A stretch of 64,000 bases of DNA, from NCBI RefSeq assembly GCF_009380215.1, contig NZ_WHUG01000017.1:1-64000 (forward strand). The letters run 5' to 3'. Below the pieces are notes generated by a model, which had not been told where the DNA came from, made no database searches, and was given only the letters and a program-made list of their open reading frames with translations. Shown one piece after another: positions 47,210 to 54,365 of the stretch (positions are counted from its first letter, which is position 1; each line of letters opens with the position of its first letter). This stretch comes from Rugamonas aquatica. GTDB lineage: Bacteria; Pseudomonadota; Gammaproteobacteria; Burkholderiales; Burkholderiaceae_D. Position numbers and translations under genes: made by a program.

Positions 47210-48526
47210 ATGTTCCAATACTATTTCGTCCTGGGTCTGCGCAGCCTGCGCCGCAACCCGGCCCTGACCGCGCTGATGGTGCTGACCCTGGCCGTCGGCG
47301 TGGCCGCCAGCGTGGCCACGCTGACCATCCTGCACGTGATGTCGGGCGACCCGATCCCGCACAAGAGCGACCGCCTGTTCGTGCCGCTGGTCGACAACGG
47401 CCCGCCGCAAAGCTACAAGCCCGGCGACGAACCCAACGACAACCAGCTGAGCTACACCGACGCCAAGAACTTCCTCAACAGCAAAGCGGCCGAGCGCGCC
47501 ACGGCGATCTACGGCGCCAGCGTGGCGGTCGAGCCGGAGCGCAAGGACATCGGCGTGTTCACCACGCGCGGCCTGGCCGTGGCCAGCGACTACTTCAATA
47601 TGTTCGACGCCCCCTTCCGGCACGGCCAGGCCTGGAGCCCGGCCGACGACAAGGCCGCCGCCAATGTCGTGGTGCTGGGCCGCAAGCTGGCCGACAAGCT
47701 GTACGGCGACACCGACCCGGTCGGCAAGCGCATCACCCTGAGCAGCAAGCAGTACCAGATCGTCGGCGTGCTCGACAAATGGACGGTGGTGCCGCGCTTC
47801 CACCGCATCATCGGCAGCGCCGACGGCGCCTTCAGCGACGAGGACGACATGTTCGTGCCGTTCACCACGGCGATCCGCAATGAAATACAGCGCAACGGCA
47901 GCACCAGTTGCACCGACGACGTCGGCCCCGGCTACCAGGCCTTCATCGATTCCGAATGCACCTGGATCCAGTTCTGGTTCGAGACCCGCAGCGCCGGCGA
48001 CCGCGCCAGCCTGCAAAACTACCTCGACAGCTACGCCGCCGAGCAGCGCAAGCTGGGCCGCCTGAAACGCAACGCCGCCAACCGGCTGTACGACGTGCGC
48101 GAATGGCTGGACTTCATGAAGGTGGTCGGCAACGACAACAAGCTGTCGGCCTGGCTGGCGTTCGGCTTCCTGGTGCTGTGCCTGGTGAACACGATAGGCC
48201 TGCTGCTGGCCAAGTTCTCGGTGCGCGCCGCCGAGGTCGGCATCCGCCGCGCGCTGGGCGCCTCGCGCCGCGAGATCTTCCAGCAATTCCTGATCGAGAC
48301 CACGGTGGTCGGCCTGGTCGGCGGCGTGCTCGGCCTGGCGCTGGCCTTCGGCGCGCTGGCGCTGATCGCGATGCAGTCGACGGCGCTGACGGTGGTGGCC
48401 CATATGGACTGGATCATGCTGCTGACCACCTTCGCGATGGCGGTGCTGTCGGCCGTGCTGGCCGGCCTGCTGCCGACCTGGCGCGCCTGCCAGGTCACGC
48501 CCGCCATGCAACTCAAATCCCAATAA
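47210..48526 (+). CDS. MacB-type FtsX permease, first subunit
   Basis: The start MFQYYFVLGLRSLRRNPALT (438 residues) is supported by AAGGAG 8 nt upstream; the frame is open further into the ATPase gene. One helix near residues 18-40, a large periplasmic MacB_PCD-type domain, and three C-terminal helices of the FtsX domain with FSVRAAEVGIRRALGASRRE and IFQQFLIETTVVGLVGGVLG. It functions with the second permease and the ATPase as a mechanotransmission-type exporter. Confidence 0.87.
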   Translation: MFQYYFVLGLRSLRRNPALTALMVLTLAVGVAASVATLTILHVMSGDPIPHKSDRLFVPLVDNGPPQSYKPGDEPNDNQLSYTDAKNFLNSKAAERATAIYGASVAVEPERKDIGVFTTRGLAVASDYFNMFDAPFRHGQAWSPADDKAAANVVVLGRKLADKLYGDTDPVGKRITLSSKQYQIVGVLDKWTVVPRFHRIIGSADGAFSDEDDMFVPFTTAIRNEIQRNGSTSCTDDVGPGYQAFIDSECTWIQFWFETRSAGDRASLQNYLDSYAAEQRKLGRLKRNAANRLYDVREWLDFMKVVGNDNKLSAWLAFGFLVLCLVNTIGLLLAKFSVRAAEVGIRRALGASRREIFQQFLIETTVVGLVGGVLGLALAFGALALIAMQSTALTVVAHMDWIMLLTTFAMAVLSAVLAGLLPTWRACQVTPAMQLKSQ

Positions 48527-48535
48527 GGAATCATC

Positions 48536-49771
48536 ATGGAAATCCGTCCCATCCTGTCTGCGCTGCTGCGCAACAAGACCGGCCCCATCCTGGTGGCCGT
48601 CCAGGTCGCGCTGAGCCTCGGCATCCTGGCCAACGCGCTGCACATCGTGCAGGTGCGCCAGGCCGTGTCGGCGCGCGCCAGCGGCATCGCCAACGAAGCC
48701 GATGTCTTCACCGTGCAAGTGCGCCGCCTGCAAAAAGGCAATCACCAGGAACAGCTGGCGGCGCAGCACCGCGAAACCGACACCCTGCGCGCCGTGCCGG
48801 GAGTGCTCTCGGTGGCGTCCACCTCGCAGATGCCGCTGTCGCGCTCGGGCAACTACACCGGCTTGGCGACCGACCGCAAGCAATTCAAGTCCACCCTCAC
48901 CACCAGCACCTTCGTCACCGCCGATTCGCTGGTGAAGACCTGGGGCCTGCAACTGGTCGACGGCCGCGACTTCCTGCCCGCCGAGGTGCTGGAAGTCGAC
49001 GAGAACACCAGCAACGAGTTTCCCAAGGTCGCCATCATCACCCGCCAGCAGGGCGAGAAGCTGTGGCCGGGCGCGGCCAGCTTCGTCGGCAAGACCTTTT
49101 ACTTCGGGGTCGGCGACGACGCCAGGGACGCGCGCGTGATCGGCGTGGTCGAGCGGCTGCAATCGCCGAACGCCCAGATCGGCGAACGCGGCGATTTCTC
49201 CACCATCGTGCCGACCCGCCTGACCGGCGACGACGCCAGCGCCTACACGCTGCGCGCCGAACCGGGCCAGCTGGACCGCGTCATCAAGGAGGCCGAAGCG
49301 GCGCTGCGCGCCTCGTCGCCGACGCCGGTGATCGTCAAGGTCAAGACCATGGTGGAATTCCGCCGCGACCGCTACCGCGCCGACAACGCGCTGGCGTGGA
49401 TGCTGGTGACGGTCAGCGTGCTGCTGCTGTTGATTACCTCCAGCGGCATCGTCGGCATGGCCAGCCTGTGGGTCACGCAGCGCCGCAAACAGATCGGCGT
49501 GCGGCGCGCGCTGGGTGCGCGCCGGCTCGACATCCTGCGCTACTTCATCACCGAGAACATCATGATCACCAGCGTCGGCGTCGGCGCCGGCGTGCTGCTG
49601 GCGCTGGGACTGAACCAGCTGCTGGTGAGCCAGCTGGAAATGGCGCGGCTGCCGGCCGGCTACCTGATCGCCGGCGCCGGCGTGTTCTGGGCGCTGGGCA
49701 TCGCCGCCGTGTACGGCCCGGCCTGGCGCGCGGCGTCGATTTCGCCGGCCACCGCCACCCGCAGCGCCTAG
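48536..49771 (+). CDS. MacB-type FtsX permease, second subunit
   Basis: A 411-residue permease with one N-terminal helix (TGPILVAVQVALSLGILANA), a periplasmic domain, and the C-terminal FtsX domain with SGIVGMASLWVTQRRKQIGV, RRALGARRLDILRYFITENI and further helices. AAGGA lies just before the ATG. The two permeases are related but distinct, so the pump is probably a heterodimer, unlike the MacB homodimer whose ATPase and permease are fused. Confidence 0.86.
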   Translation: MEIRPILSALLRNKTGPILVAVQVALSLGILANALHIVQVRQAVSARASGIANEADVFTVQVRRLQKGNHQEQLAAQHRETDTLRAVPGVLSVASTSQMPLSRSGNYTGLATDRKQFKSTLTTSTFVTADSLVKTWGLQLVDGRDFLPAEVLEVDENTSNEFPKVAIITRQQGEKLWPGAASFVGKTFYFGVGDDARDARVIGVVERLQSPNAQIGERGDFSTIVPTRLTGDDASAYTLRAEPGQLDRVIKEAEAALRASSPTPVIVKVKTMVEFRRDRYRADNALAWMLVTVSVLLLLITSSGIVGMASLWVTQRRKQIGVRRALGARRLDILRYFITENIMITSVGVGAGVLLALGLNQLLVSQLEMARLPAGYLIAGAGVFWALGIAAVYGPAWRAASISPATATRSA

Positions 49772-49796
49772 CGTTCCAACGATGTTTGCCACACCG

Positions 49797-49831
49797 GGCA
49801 TGCCGCGACAATGTTATGCTTACGGCATGCC
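49797..49831 (+). promoter_or_regulatory. Inverted repeat overlapping the start codon of the response regulator
   Basis: GGCATGCCG (49797-49805) and CGGCATGCC (49823-49831) are perfect 9-nt inverted repeats 17 nt apart; the second contains the start ATG. In mRNA the stem would hide the start codon; as DNA each arm is a GGCATGCC palindrome, 26 bp centre to centre, so a dimeric operator is the alternative. Confidence 0.5.
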
Positions 49832-51167
49832 TACCGTATTAATCATAGATGACAACGCCGCCGTCGCCATCGCGCTTGAAGTGCTGTTTTCGCTGCACGA
49901 CATCGACGCGCTGCGCGCCGCCTCCCCCGAAGCCGGACTGGAAATGCTGGAGCGCCACAGCGTCGACCTGGTGCTGCAGGATATGAACTTCACCGCCGAC
50001 ACCACGTCCGGCGAGGAAGGCACGGCGCTGTTCCGCGCCATCCGCGCGCGCCATCCCGAGCTGCCGGTGATCCTGCTGACCGCGTGGACCCACCTGGACG
50101 CGGCGGTCGACCTGGTCAAGGCCGGCGCCGCCGACTATCTGGCCAAGCCGTGGGACGACAACCGCCTGATCGCCACGGTCCACAATCTGATCGAGCTGGG
50201 CCAGACCAAGCGCGCGCTGCAGCAGCGTCTGCAGACCGAGCTGCGCCAGCGGCGCGAACTCGAACGCGGCTACGACCTGCGCGGCATGGTGTGGCAAGAC
50301 CCGGCCACCGAGCGCGTCGTGCACCTGGCCTGCCAGGTCGCGCGCGCCGACGTGCCGGTGCTGATCTCCGGCCCCAACGGCACCGGCAAGGAACGCATCG
50401 CCGAGATCATCCAGGCCAATTCCGCCGTGCGCGACGGCCCCTTCGTCGTGCTCAACTGCGGCGCGCTGCCGGCCGAGCTGATCGAAGCCGAACTGTTCGG
50501 CGCCGACGCCGGCGCCTACACCGGCGCCTCCAAGGCGCGCGAAGGCAAGTTCGAAGCGGCCGACGGCGGCACCCTGTTCCTCGACGAAATCGGCAACCTG
50601 CCGCTGGCCGGCCAGATGAAGCTGCTGCGCGTGCTGGAGACCGGCCGCTTCGAACGGCTCGGCTCCAACCGCGAGCGCCAGGTCAAGGTGCGCGTGGTCA
50701 GCGCCACCAACGCCGACCTGCAGGCGATGATACGGGCCGGCAGCTTCCGTGAAGATTTGTTCTACCGCCTCAACGTCATCGAGCTGCGCTTGCCGCCGCT
50801 GGCCGGACGCCCGGCCGACATCCTGCCGCTGGCCCAGCACTTCCTCGGCGATGCCAAGCAGCTGCATCCGTCGGCGCAGGCCGCGCTGCTGGCCCATGCG
50901 TGGCCCGGCAATGTGCGCGAGCTGAAGAACGTCATGGCGCGCGCCGGCCTGCTGGCCGCGGGCGACCTCATCAAAGTGGGCGACCTCGGCCTGCCGGCCG
51001 CCGCCGGCGCCGCGCTGGAAGACGGCGGACGCGAGCCCGACCGCGACGCCATCGGCCTGGCGCTGAGCCGCGCCGGCGGCGTGGTGGCGCAGGCCGCCGC
51101 CGAGCTGGGCCTGTCGCGCCAGGCGCTGTACCGCCGCATGGAGCGGCTGGGCATCGCCCGTCCCTGA
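49827..51167 (+). CDS. NtrC-type sigma54-dependent response regulator
   Basis: Start at MPTVLIIDDNAAVAIALEVL (446 residues), the natural beginning of a receiver domain. Phospho-acceptor D52 in LVLQDMNF; K in AKPWDD. AAA+ domain: Walker A SGPNGTGKE (181-189), sigma54-contact loop GAYTGA (229-234, Tyr for the usual Phe), Walker B TLFLDEIG (249-256). C-terminal Fis-type helix-turn-helix AAELGLSRQALYRRMERLGI. It probably activates the sigma54 promoter at 45120 under control of the kinase whose gene overlaps its stop codon (TGATG). Confidence 0.92.
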   Translation: MPTVLIIDDNAAVAIALEVLFSLHDIDALRAASPEAGLEMLERHSVDLVLQDMNFTADTTSGEEGTALFRAIRARHPELPVILLTAWTHLDAAVDLVKAGAADYLAKPWDDNRLIATVHNLIELGQTKRALQQRLQTELRQRRELERGYDLRGMVWQDPATERVVHLACQVARADVPVLISGPNGTGKERIAEIIQANSAVRDGPFVVLNCGALPAELIEAELFGADAGAYTGASKAREGKFEAADGGTLFLDEIGNLPLAGQMKLLRVLETGRFERLGSNRERQVKVRVVSATNADLQAMIRAGSFREDLFYRLNVIELRLPPLAGRPADILPLAQHFLGDAKQLHPSAQAALLAHAWPGNVRELKNVMARAGLLAAGDLIKVGDLGLPAAAGAALEDGGREPDRDAIGLALSRAGGVVAQAAAELGLSRQALYRRMERLGIARP

Positions 51168-52564
51168 TGGGCGCCACGCCGCCGCCGGTACGCCCGACAG
51201 GCGCGCGCCCGCAAGGCATGCGCCTATCCCTGCTAACGCGCTGGACCGCGCTGGTCGGCACGCTGCTGACGGTCGGCATCCTGATCGCGCTGACGCTGAC
51301 CCATTTCTTCCCCGCCCATCCCGGCATGGTGCTGGCCGTCTGCCTGCTGTGCGTGCTGCCGATTTCCATCATCACCATCCGCGCCCAGCTCGAATACATG
51401 CTGTCGCTGTTCCGCGCGCTGACCGGCACCGTCACCAGCTACCAGGACGGCGACTTTTCGTTCAGCCTGCACTGGCCGCAGAACGACGAGCTCAGCGACC
51501 TGGTCGCGGCCCACAACACGCTGGGCGACGTGCTGCGCCAGCAGCGCCTGGACCTGGTGCAGCGCGAGCTGCTGCTCGACACCATGGTGCAGAACACGCC
51601 GGTGGCGATGCTGCTGGTGCGCGAGGCCGGCCCGGTGGTCTACGCCAACATCGCCGCGCGCCAGCTGCTGCACCAGGGCCGCCGGCTCGAAGGCCACCGG
51701 CTCGACGACATCCTGGCGCAAGCCTCGCCGGCGCTGCGCGAAGCGATGGCGCGCGGCGGCGACGGCCTGTTCACCACCCGCGAGGCCGGCGCCGGCGAGG
51801 GCCAGGAAGCGCTGGACCAGGAAGAGGTCTACCACCTGGCCCGCCGCAGCTTCAACCTGAACGGCCGCAAGCACGAGCTGCTGCTGCTGCGCCAGCTGAC
51901 CATGGAGCTGCGCCGGCAGGAAGTGCAGACCTGGAAAAAAGTTATCCGCGTCATCAGCCATGAGCTGAACAATTCGCTGGCGCCGCTGACCTCGCTGGCG
52001 CATTCAGGCGCCGAGCTGGTGCGGCGCGGCCAGACCGAGCGCTTGCCACAAATCCTCGCCACCATCGAGGAGCGCACCCGCCACCTGGAAAGCTTCATCC
52101 TCGGCTACGCGCGCTTCGCCAAGCTGCCGGCGCCACGGCTGGAGCTGCAATCGTGGCCGGTCTTCCTGGCCCAGCTGGCGGCCCAGGTCGACTTCACGAT
52201 AATCGGCGAACCGCCCGCCGAAGCCTGCGCCTTCGATCCCTCGCAGCTGGAGCAGGCGCTGCTGAACCTGCTCAAGAACGCCCACGAATCGGGCTCGCCG
52301 GCCGGCCAGGTCAGCCTGGAGGTGCGGCGCCTGCACGACGCCGTCCGCATCGATGTCCAGGACCGCGGCCCCGGCATGAGCGACACCGTGCTGACCAATG
52401 CGCTGGTGCCGTTCTACTCCACCAAGCGCAGCGGCACCGGCCTGGGCCTGGCGCTGGCGCGCGAAATCGCCGAAGCCCACGGCGGCCGCATCACGCTGGC
52501 CAACCGCGACGGCGGCGGCCTGACCGTCACGCTGGTCTTGCCGCTGTCGGCAATCAGCAACTAA
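51167..52564 (+). CDS. Sensor histidine kinase, partner of the NtrC-type regulator
   Basis: A 465-residue kinase whose ATG overlaps the regulator stop codon by one base. Two membrane helices (WTALVGTLLTVGILIALTL and MVLAVCLLCVLPISIITI) with almost no periplasmic loop, then a HAMP-like linker, a PAS-type domain (MVQNTPVAMLLVREAGPVVY), dimerisation helix with phospho-acceptor H265 in VISHELNNSLAPL, and a HATPase domain with NLLKNAHES, DRGPGMSD and GTGLGLALAREIAEAHGG. The short loop suggests sensing within the membrane, for example of envelope stress or a membrane-active compound. Confidence 0.9.
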   Translation: MGATPPPVRPTGARPQGMRLSLLTRWTALVGTLLTVGILIALTLTHFFPAHPGMVLAVCLLCVLPISIITIRAQLEYMLSLFRALTGTVTSYQDGDFSFSLHWPQNDELSDLVAAHNTLGDVLRQQRLDLVQRELLLDTMVQNTPVAMLLVREAGPVVYANIAARQLLHQGRRLEGHRLDDILAQASPALREAMARGGDGLFTTREAGAGEGQEALDQEEVYHLARRSFNLNGRKHELLLLRQLTMELRRQEVQTWKKVIRVISHELNNSLAPLTSLAHSGAELVRRGQTERLPQILATIEERTRHLESFILGYARFAKLPAPRLELQSWPVFLAQLAAQVDFTIIGEPPAEACAFDPSQLEQALLNLLKNAHESGSPAGQVSLEVRRLHDAVRIDVQDRGPGMSDTVLTNALVPFYSTKRSGTGLGLALAREIAEAHGGRITLANRDGGGLTVTLVLPLSAISN

Positions 52565-52696
52565 TGCGTCATTACTAAATTGAAATTTTGTTGATGATTT
52601 GCATAACGGAAATTGAGCATAGGAAATTTCTTATTGTTGAGCCCGGGAGTTAGCCAGAGCCTATGATTCTTGCCCGCGCGATAAAAAAATAGCTGA

Positions 52697-52725
52697 TTGA
52701 CATCGAAAATCCCCAGGCGTACTTT
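52697..52725 (+). promoter_or_regulatory. Candidate promoter of the PEP-CTERM gene
   Basis: TTGACA (52697-52702, consensus) and TACTTT (52720-52725, weak) at 17-bp spacing, about 55 bp upstream of the gene. The strong -35 with a weak -10 would fit an activated promoter. The rest of this 214-bp gap is AT-rich and without clear features. Confidence 0.45.
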
Positions 52726-52778
52726 GATCCGGTAGTACGGGGGTTTCATGTATTAAGTCTTACTTTCGCGGGGATAAT

Positions 52779-53282
52779 ATGAAATTAAAATTAATATTGG
52801 CAGCCGGTTTGATGGCCGCAGCGGCAGGGGGAGCGCTGGCGAACGACTATACGCCGGCGGTCGTGGCCATGGCCGGCGGCCCAACCAACTGGACAGTTCC
52901 GTTCGGCACGTCGCACACCGATGGGCTGGCTTTCACCGATACCTACACCTTCTCGTATTCCGGTCTGCCGGGATCGGCGCAGGGCTTCTTCGCCAACTTC
53001 GCCAATTTCTCGCCACCTTCACCGACCATGATCAACTTCAGCTGGGCCGACATCAATGGCGTGCCGCTGCCGATCTTCAACGGTTTCGCCTCGGGCAGCG
53101 TGTTCTTCGGCATCCCGGTGAACGGCCTGATCACGTTGACCATCAAGGGTACCGATGTCGGCCACGCCAGTTACGCAGGCACGCTGGACATCACCTCGGC
53201 TGTGCCGGAACCCGCCACCTATGGCATGCTGCTGGGCGGCCTGGCACTGGTGGGGCTGGTTGCGCGACGCCGCAAGTCCTGA
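52779..53282 (+). CDS. PEP-CTERM sorted exoprotein
   Basis: A 167-residue protein with signal peptide MKLKLILAAGLMAAAAGGAL (cleavage near ALA/ND), a beta-rich central part without cysteines, and the C-terminal sorting signal VPEPATYGMLLGGLALVGLV followed by ARRRKS. EpsH-type exosortase would cleave at the PEP motif and release or anchor the protein at the surface. No exosortase gene is in the window. The central domain is not recognised. It follows the two-component genes on the same strand but has its own promoter candidate and terminator. Confidence 0.85.
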   Translation: MKLKLILAAGLMAAAAGGALANDYTPAVVAMAGGPTNWTVPFGTSHTDGLAFTDTYTFSYSGLPGSAQGFFANFANFSPPSPTMINFSWADINGVPLPIFNGFASGSVFFGIPVNGLITLTIKGTDVGHASYAGTLDITSAVPEPATYGMLLGGLALVGLVARRRKS

Positions 53283-53295
53283 ACGCCACGCCCTT

Positions 53296-53322
53296 AAAAA
53301 GACGCTCCGGCGTCTTTTTTTT
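53296..53322 (+). terminator. Rho-independent terminator of the PEP-CTERM gene
   Basis: AAAAAGACGC-TCC-GGCGTCTTTTT: a stem of about ten pairs followed by a run of eight T residues, 13 nt after the stop codon. Confidence 0.92.
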
Positions 53323-53362
53323 ACGCCGCACGCGCGGCCGGGCGGGCTGGTAAACTAGCGCC

Positions 53363-54136
53363 ATGTCACTCACCAACGCCTCCCCCTCCCGCTTCGACGC
53401 CCCCGGTCATCCGCCCGCCACCACCACCGAATTCCAGGGCGTACGCAGCCTGCACCTCGGCACCTCCTGGGTGCAGGGCGCGATGCGGCTCGCCAAGCCG
53501 GACAACATCGAGCTGGAATACGTGCAAATGATGATGATGTGGCTGCTGTTCAACGACCGGCCGCGCCACATCGTCCAGCTGGGCCTGGGCAGCGCCGCGC
53601 TGACCAAGTTCTGCTACCGCCGCCTGCCGGACGCGCGCGTGACGGCGGTCGAACTCAACCCCAATGTGATCGCCATCTGCAATGCCCAGTTCGGCCTGCC
53701 GCCCAACGACGGGCGCCTGAACGTGATGGAAATGAACGCCATGGATTTCGTGCTGGATCCGGCCAACCACGGCAGCGTCGACATCCTGCAGGTGGACTTG
53801 TACGACGAAGAAGCGCGCGGCCCGGTGCTGGACTCGCCCGAGTTCTACCAGGCCTGCTTCGACTGCCTGAGCGACGGCGGCATCATGACCACCAATGTGT
53901 TCGGCGACTTCGCCAACTACGACAAGAACCTGCAGGCGATGGAACTGGTGTTCGACGCCGTGGTCTGGCTGCCGGAGGTACACGACGCCAACATCGTGGT
54001 GATCGCCTTCAAGCAATCGCCGGTGCTGGATTTCAGCGTGCTGTACGAGCGCGCCGGCGCCATCAAGAAGAGTTTGAACCTGCCGGCCAAGTCCTGGGTC
54101 AACGGCTTGAAGGGGTGGATGCTGGACCAGCAATAA
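53363..54136 (+). CDS. Spermidine synthase-like (SpeE-fold) protein
   Basis: A 257-residue protein with the class I methyltransferase/aminopropyltransferase fold: HIVQLGLGSAALTKFCYRRL (nucleotide-cofactor loop), VTAVELNPNVI with acidic residue at strand 2, and LQVDLYDEEARGPVLDSPEF in the place of the spermidine-synthase DxxD region. The typical putrescine-binding gate residues are not obvious, so a true polyamine synthase is uncertain; related proteins of unknown substrate are common in Burkholderiales. It is a single gene between two unrelated ones. Confidence 0.7.
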   Translation: MSLTNASPSRFDAPGHPPATTTEFQGVRSLHLGTSWVQGAMRLAKPDNIELEYVQMMMMWLLFNDRPRHIVQLGLGSAALTKFCYRRLPDARVTAVELNPNVIAICNAQFGLPPNDGRLNVMEMNAMDFVLDPANHGSVDILQVDLYDEEARGPVLDSPEFYQACFDCLSDGGIMTTNVFGDFANYDKNLQAMELVFDAVVWLPEVHDANIVVIAFKQSPVLDFSVLYERAGAIKKSLNLPAKSWVNGLKGWMLDQQ

Positions 54137-54365
54137 GCGCTGAATAAGCGCCGGTCTGATGCGCGCGCACCACAGTTTTGCACCATTTTGCAGCAGGCCG
54201 TCGACCAGATTACGCCAAGTCGTCGTATAACGCACGCAATATTGTCAAATGTGCATATTTTGCAACAATGTGGTGCATGCCGCGTTGCAGCACGCTCTGC
54301 CGCCAAGCTAGTATTTTTCTCGACGCCGCTATCCGCGCGCGCGTCCACTAAAACGAGAGAGATAC

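Noticed and set aside
47096..49801. A 901-codon minus-strand open frame opposite the exporter genes
   Set aside because: Low-complexity His/Gln/Arg-rich translation and full overlap with well-supported ATPase and permease genes on the plus strand.
52561..52749. A 62-codon minus-strand frame between the kinase and PEP-CTERM genes
   Set aside because: It overlaps the promoter candidate of the PEP-CTERM gene, has no ribosome-binding site and no recognisable similarity.
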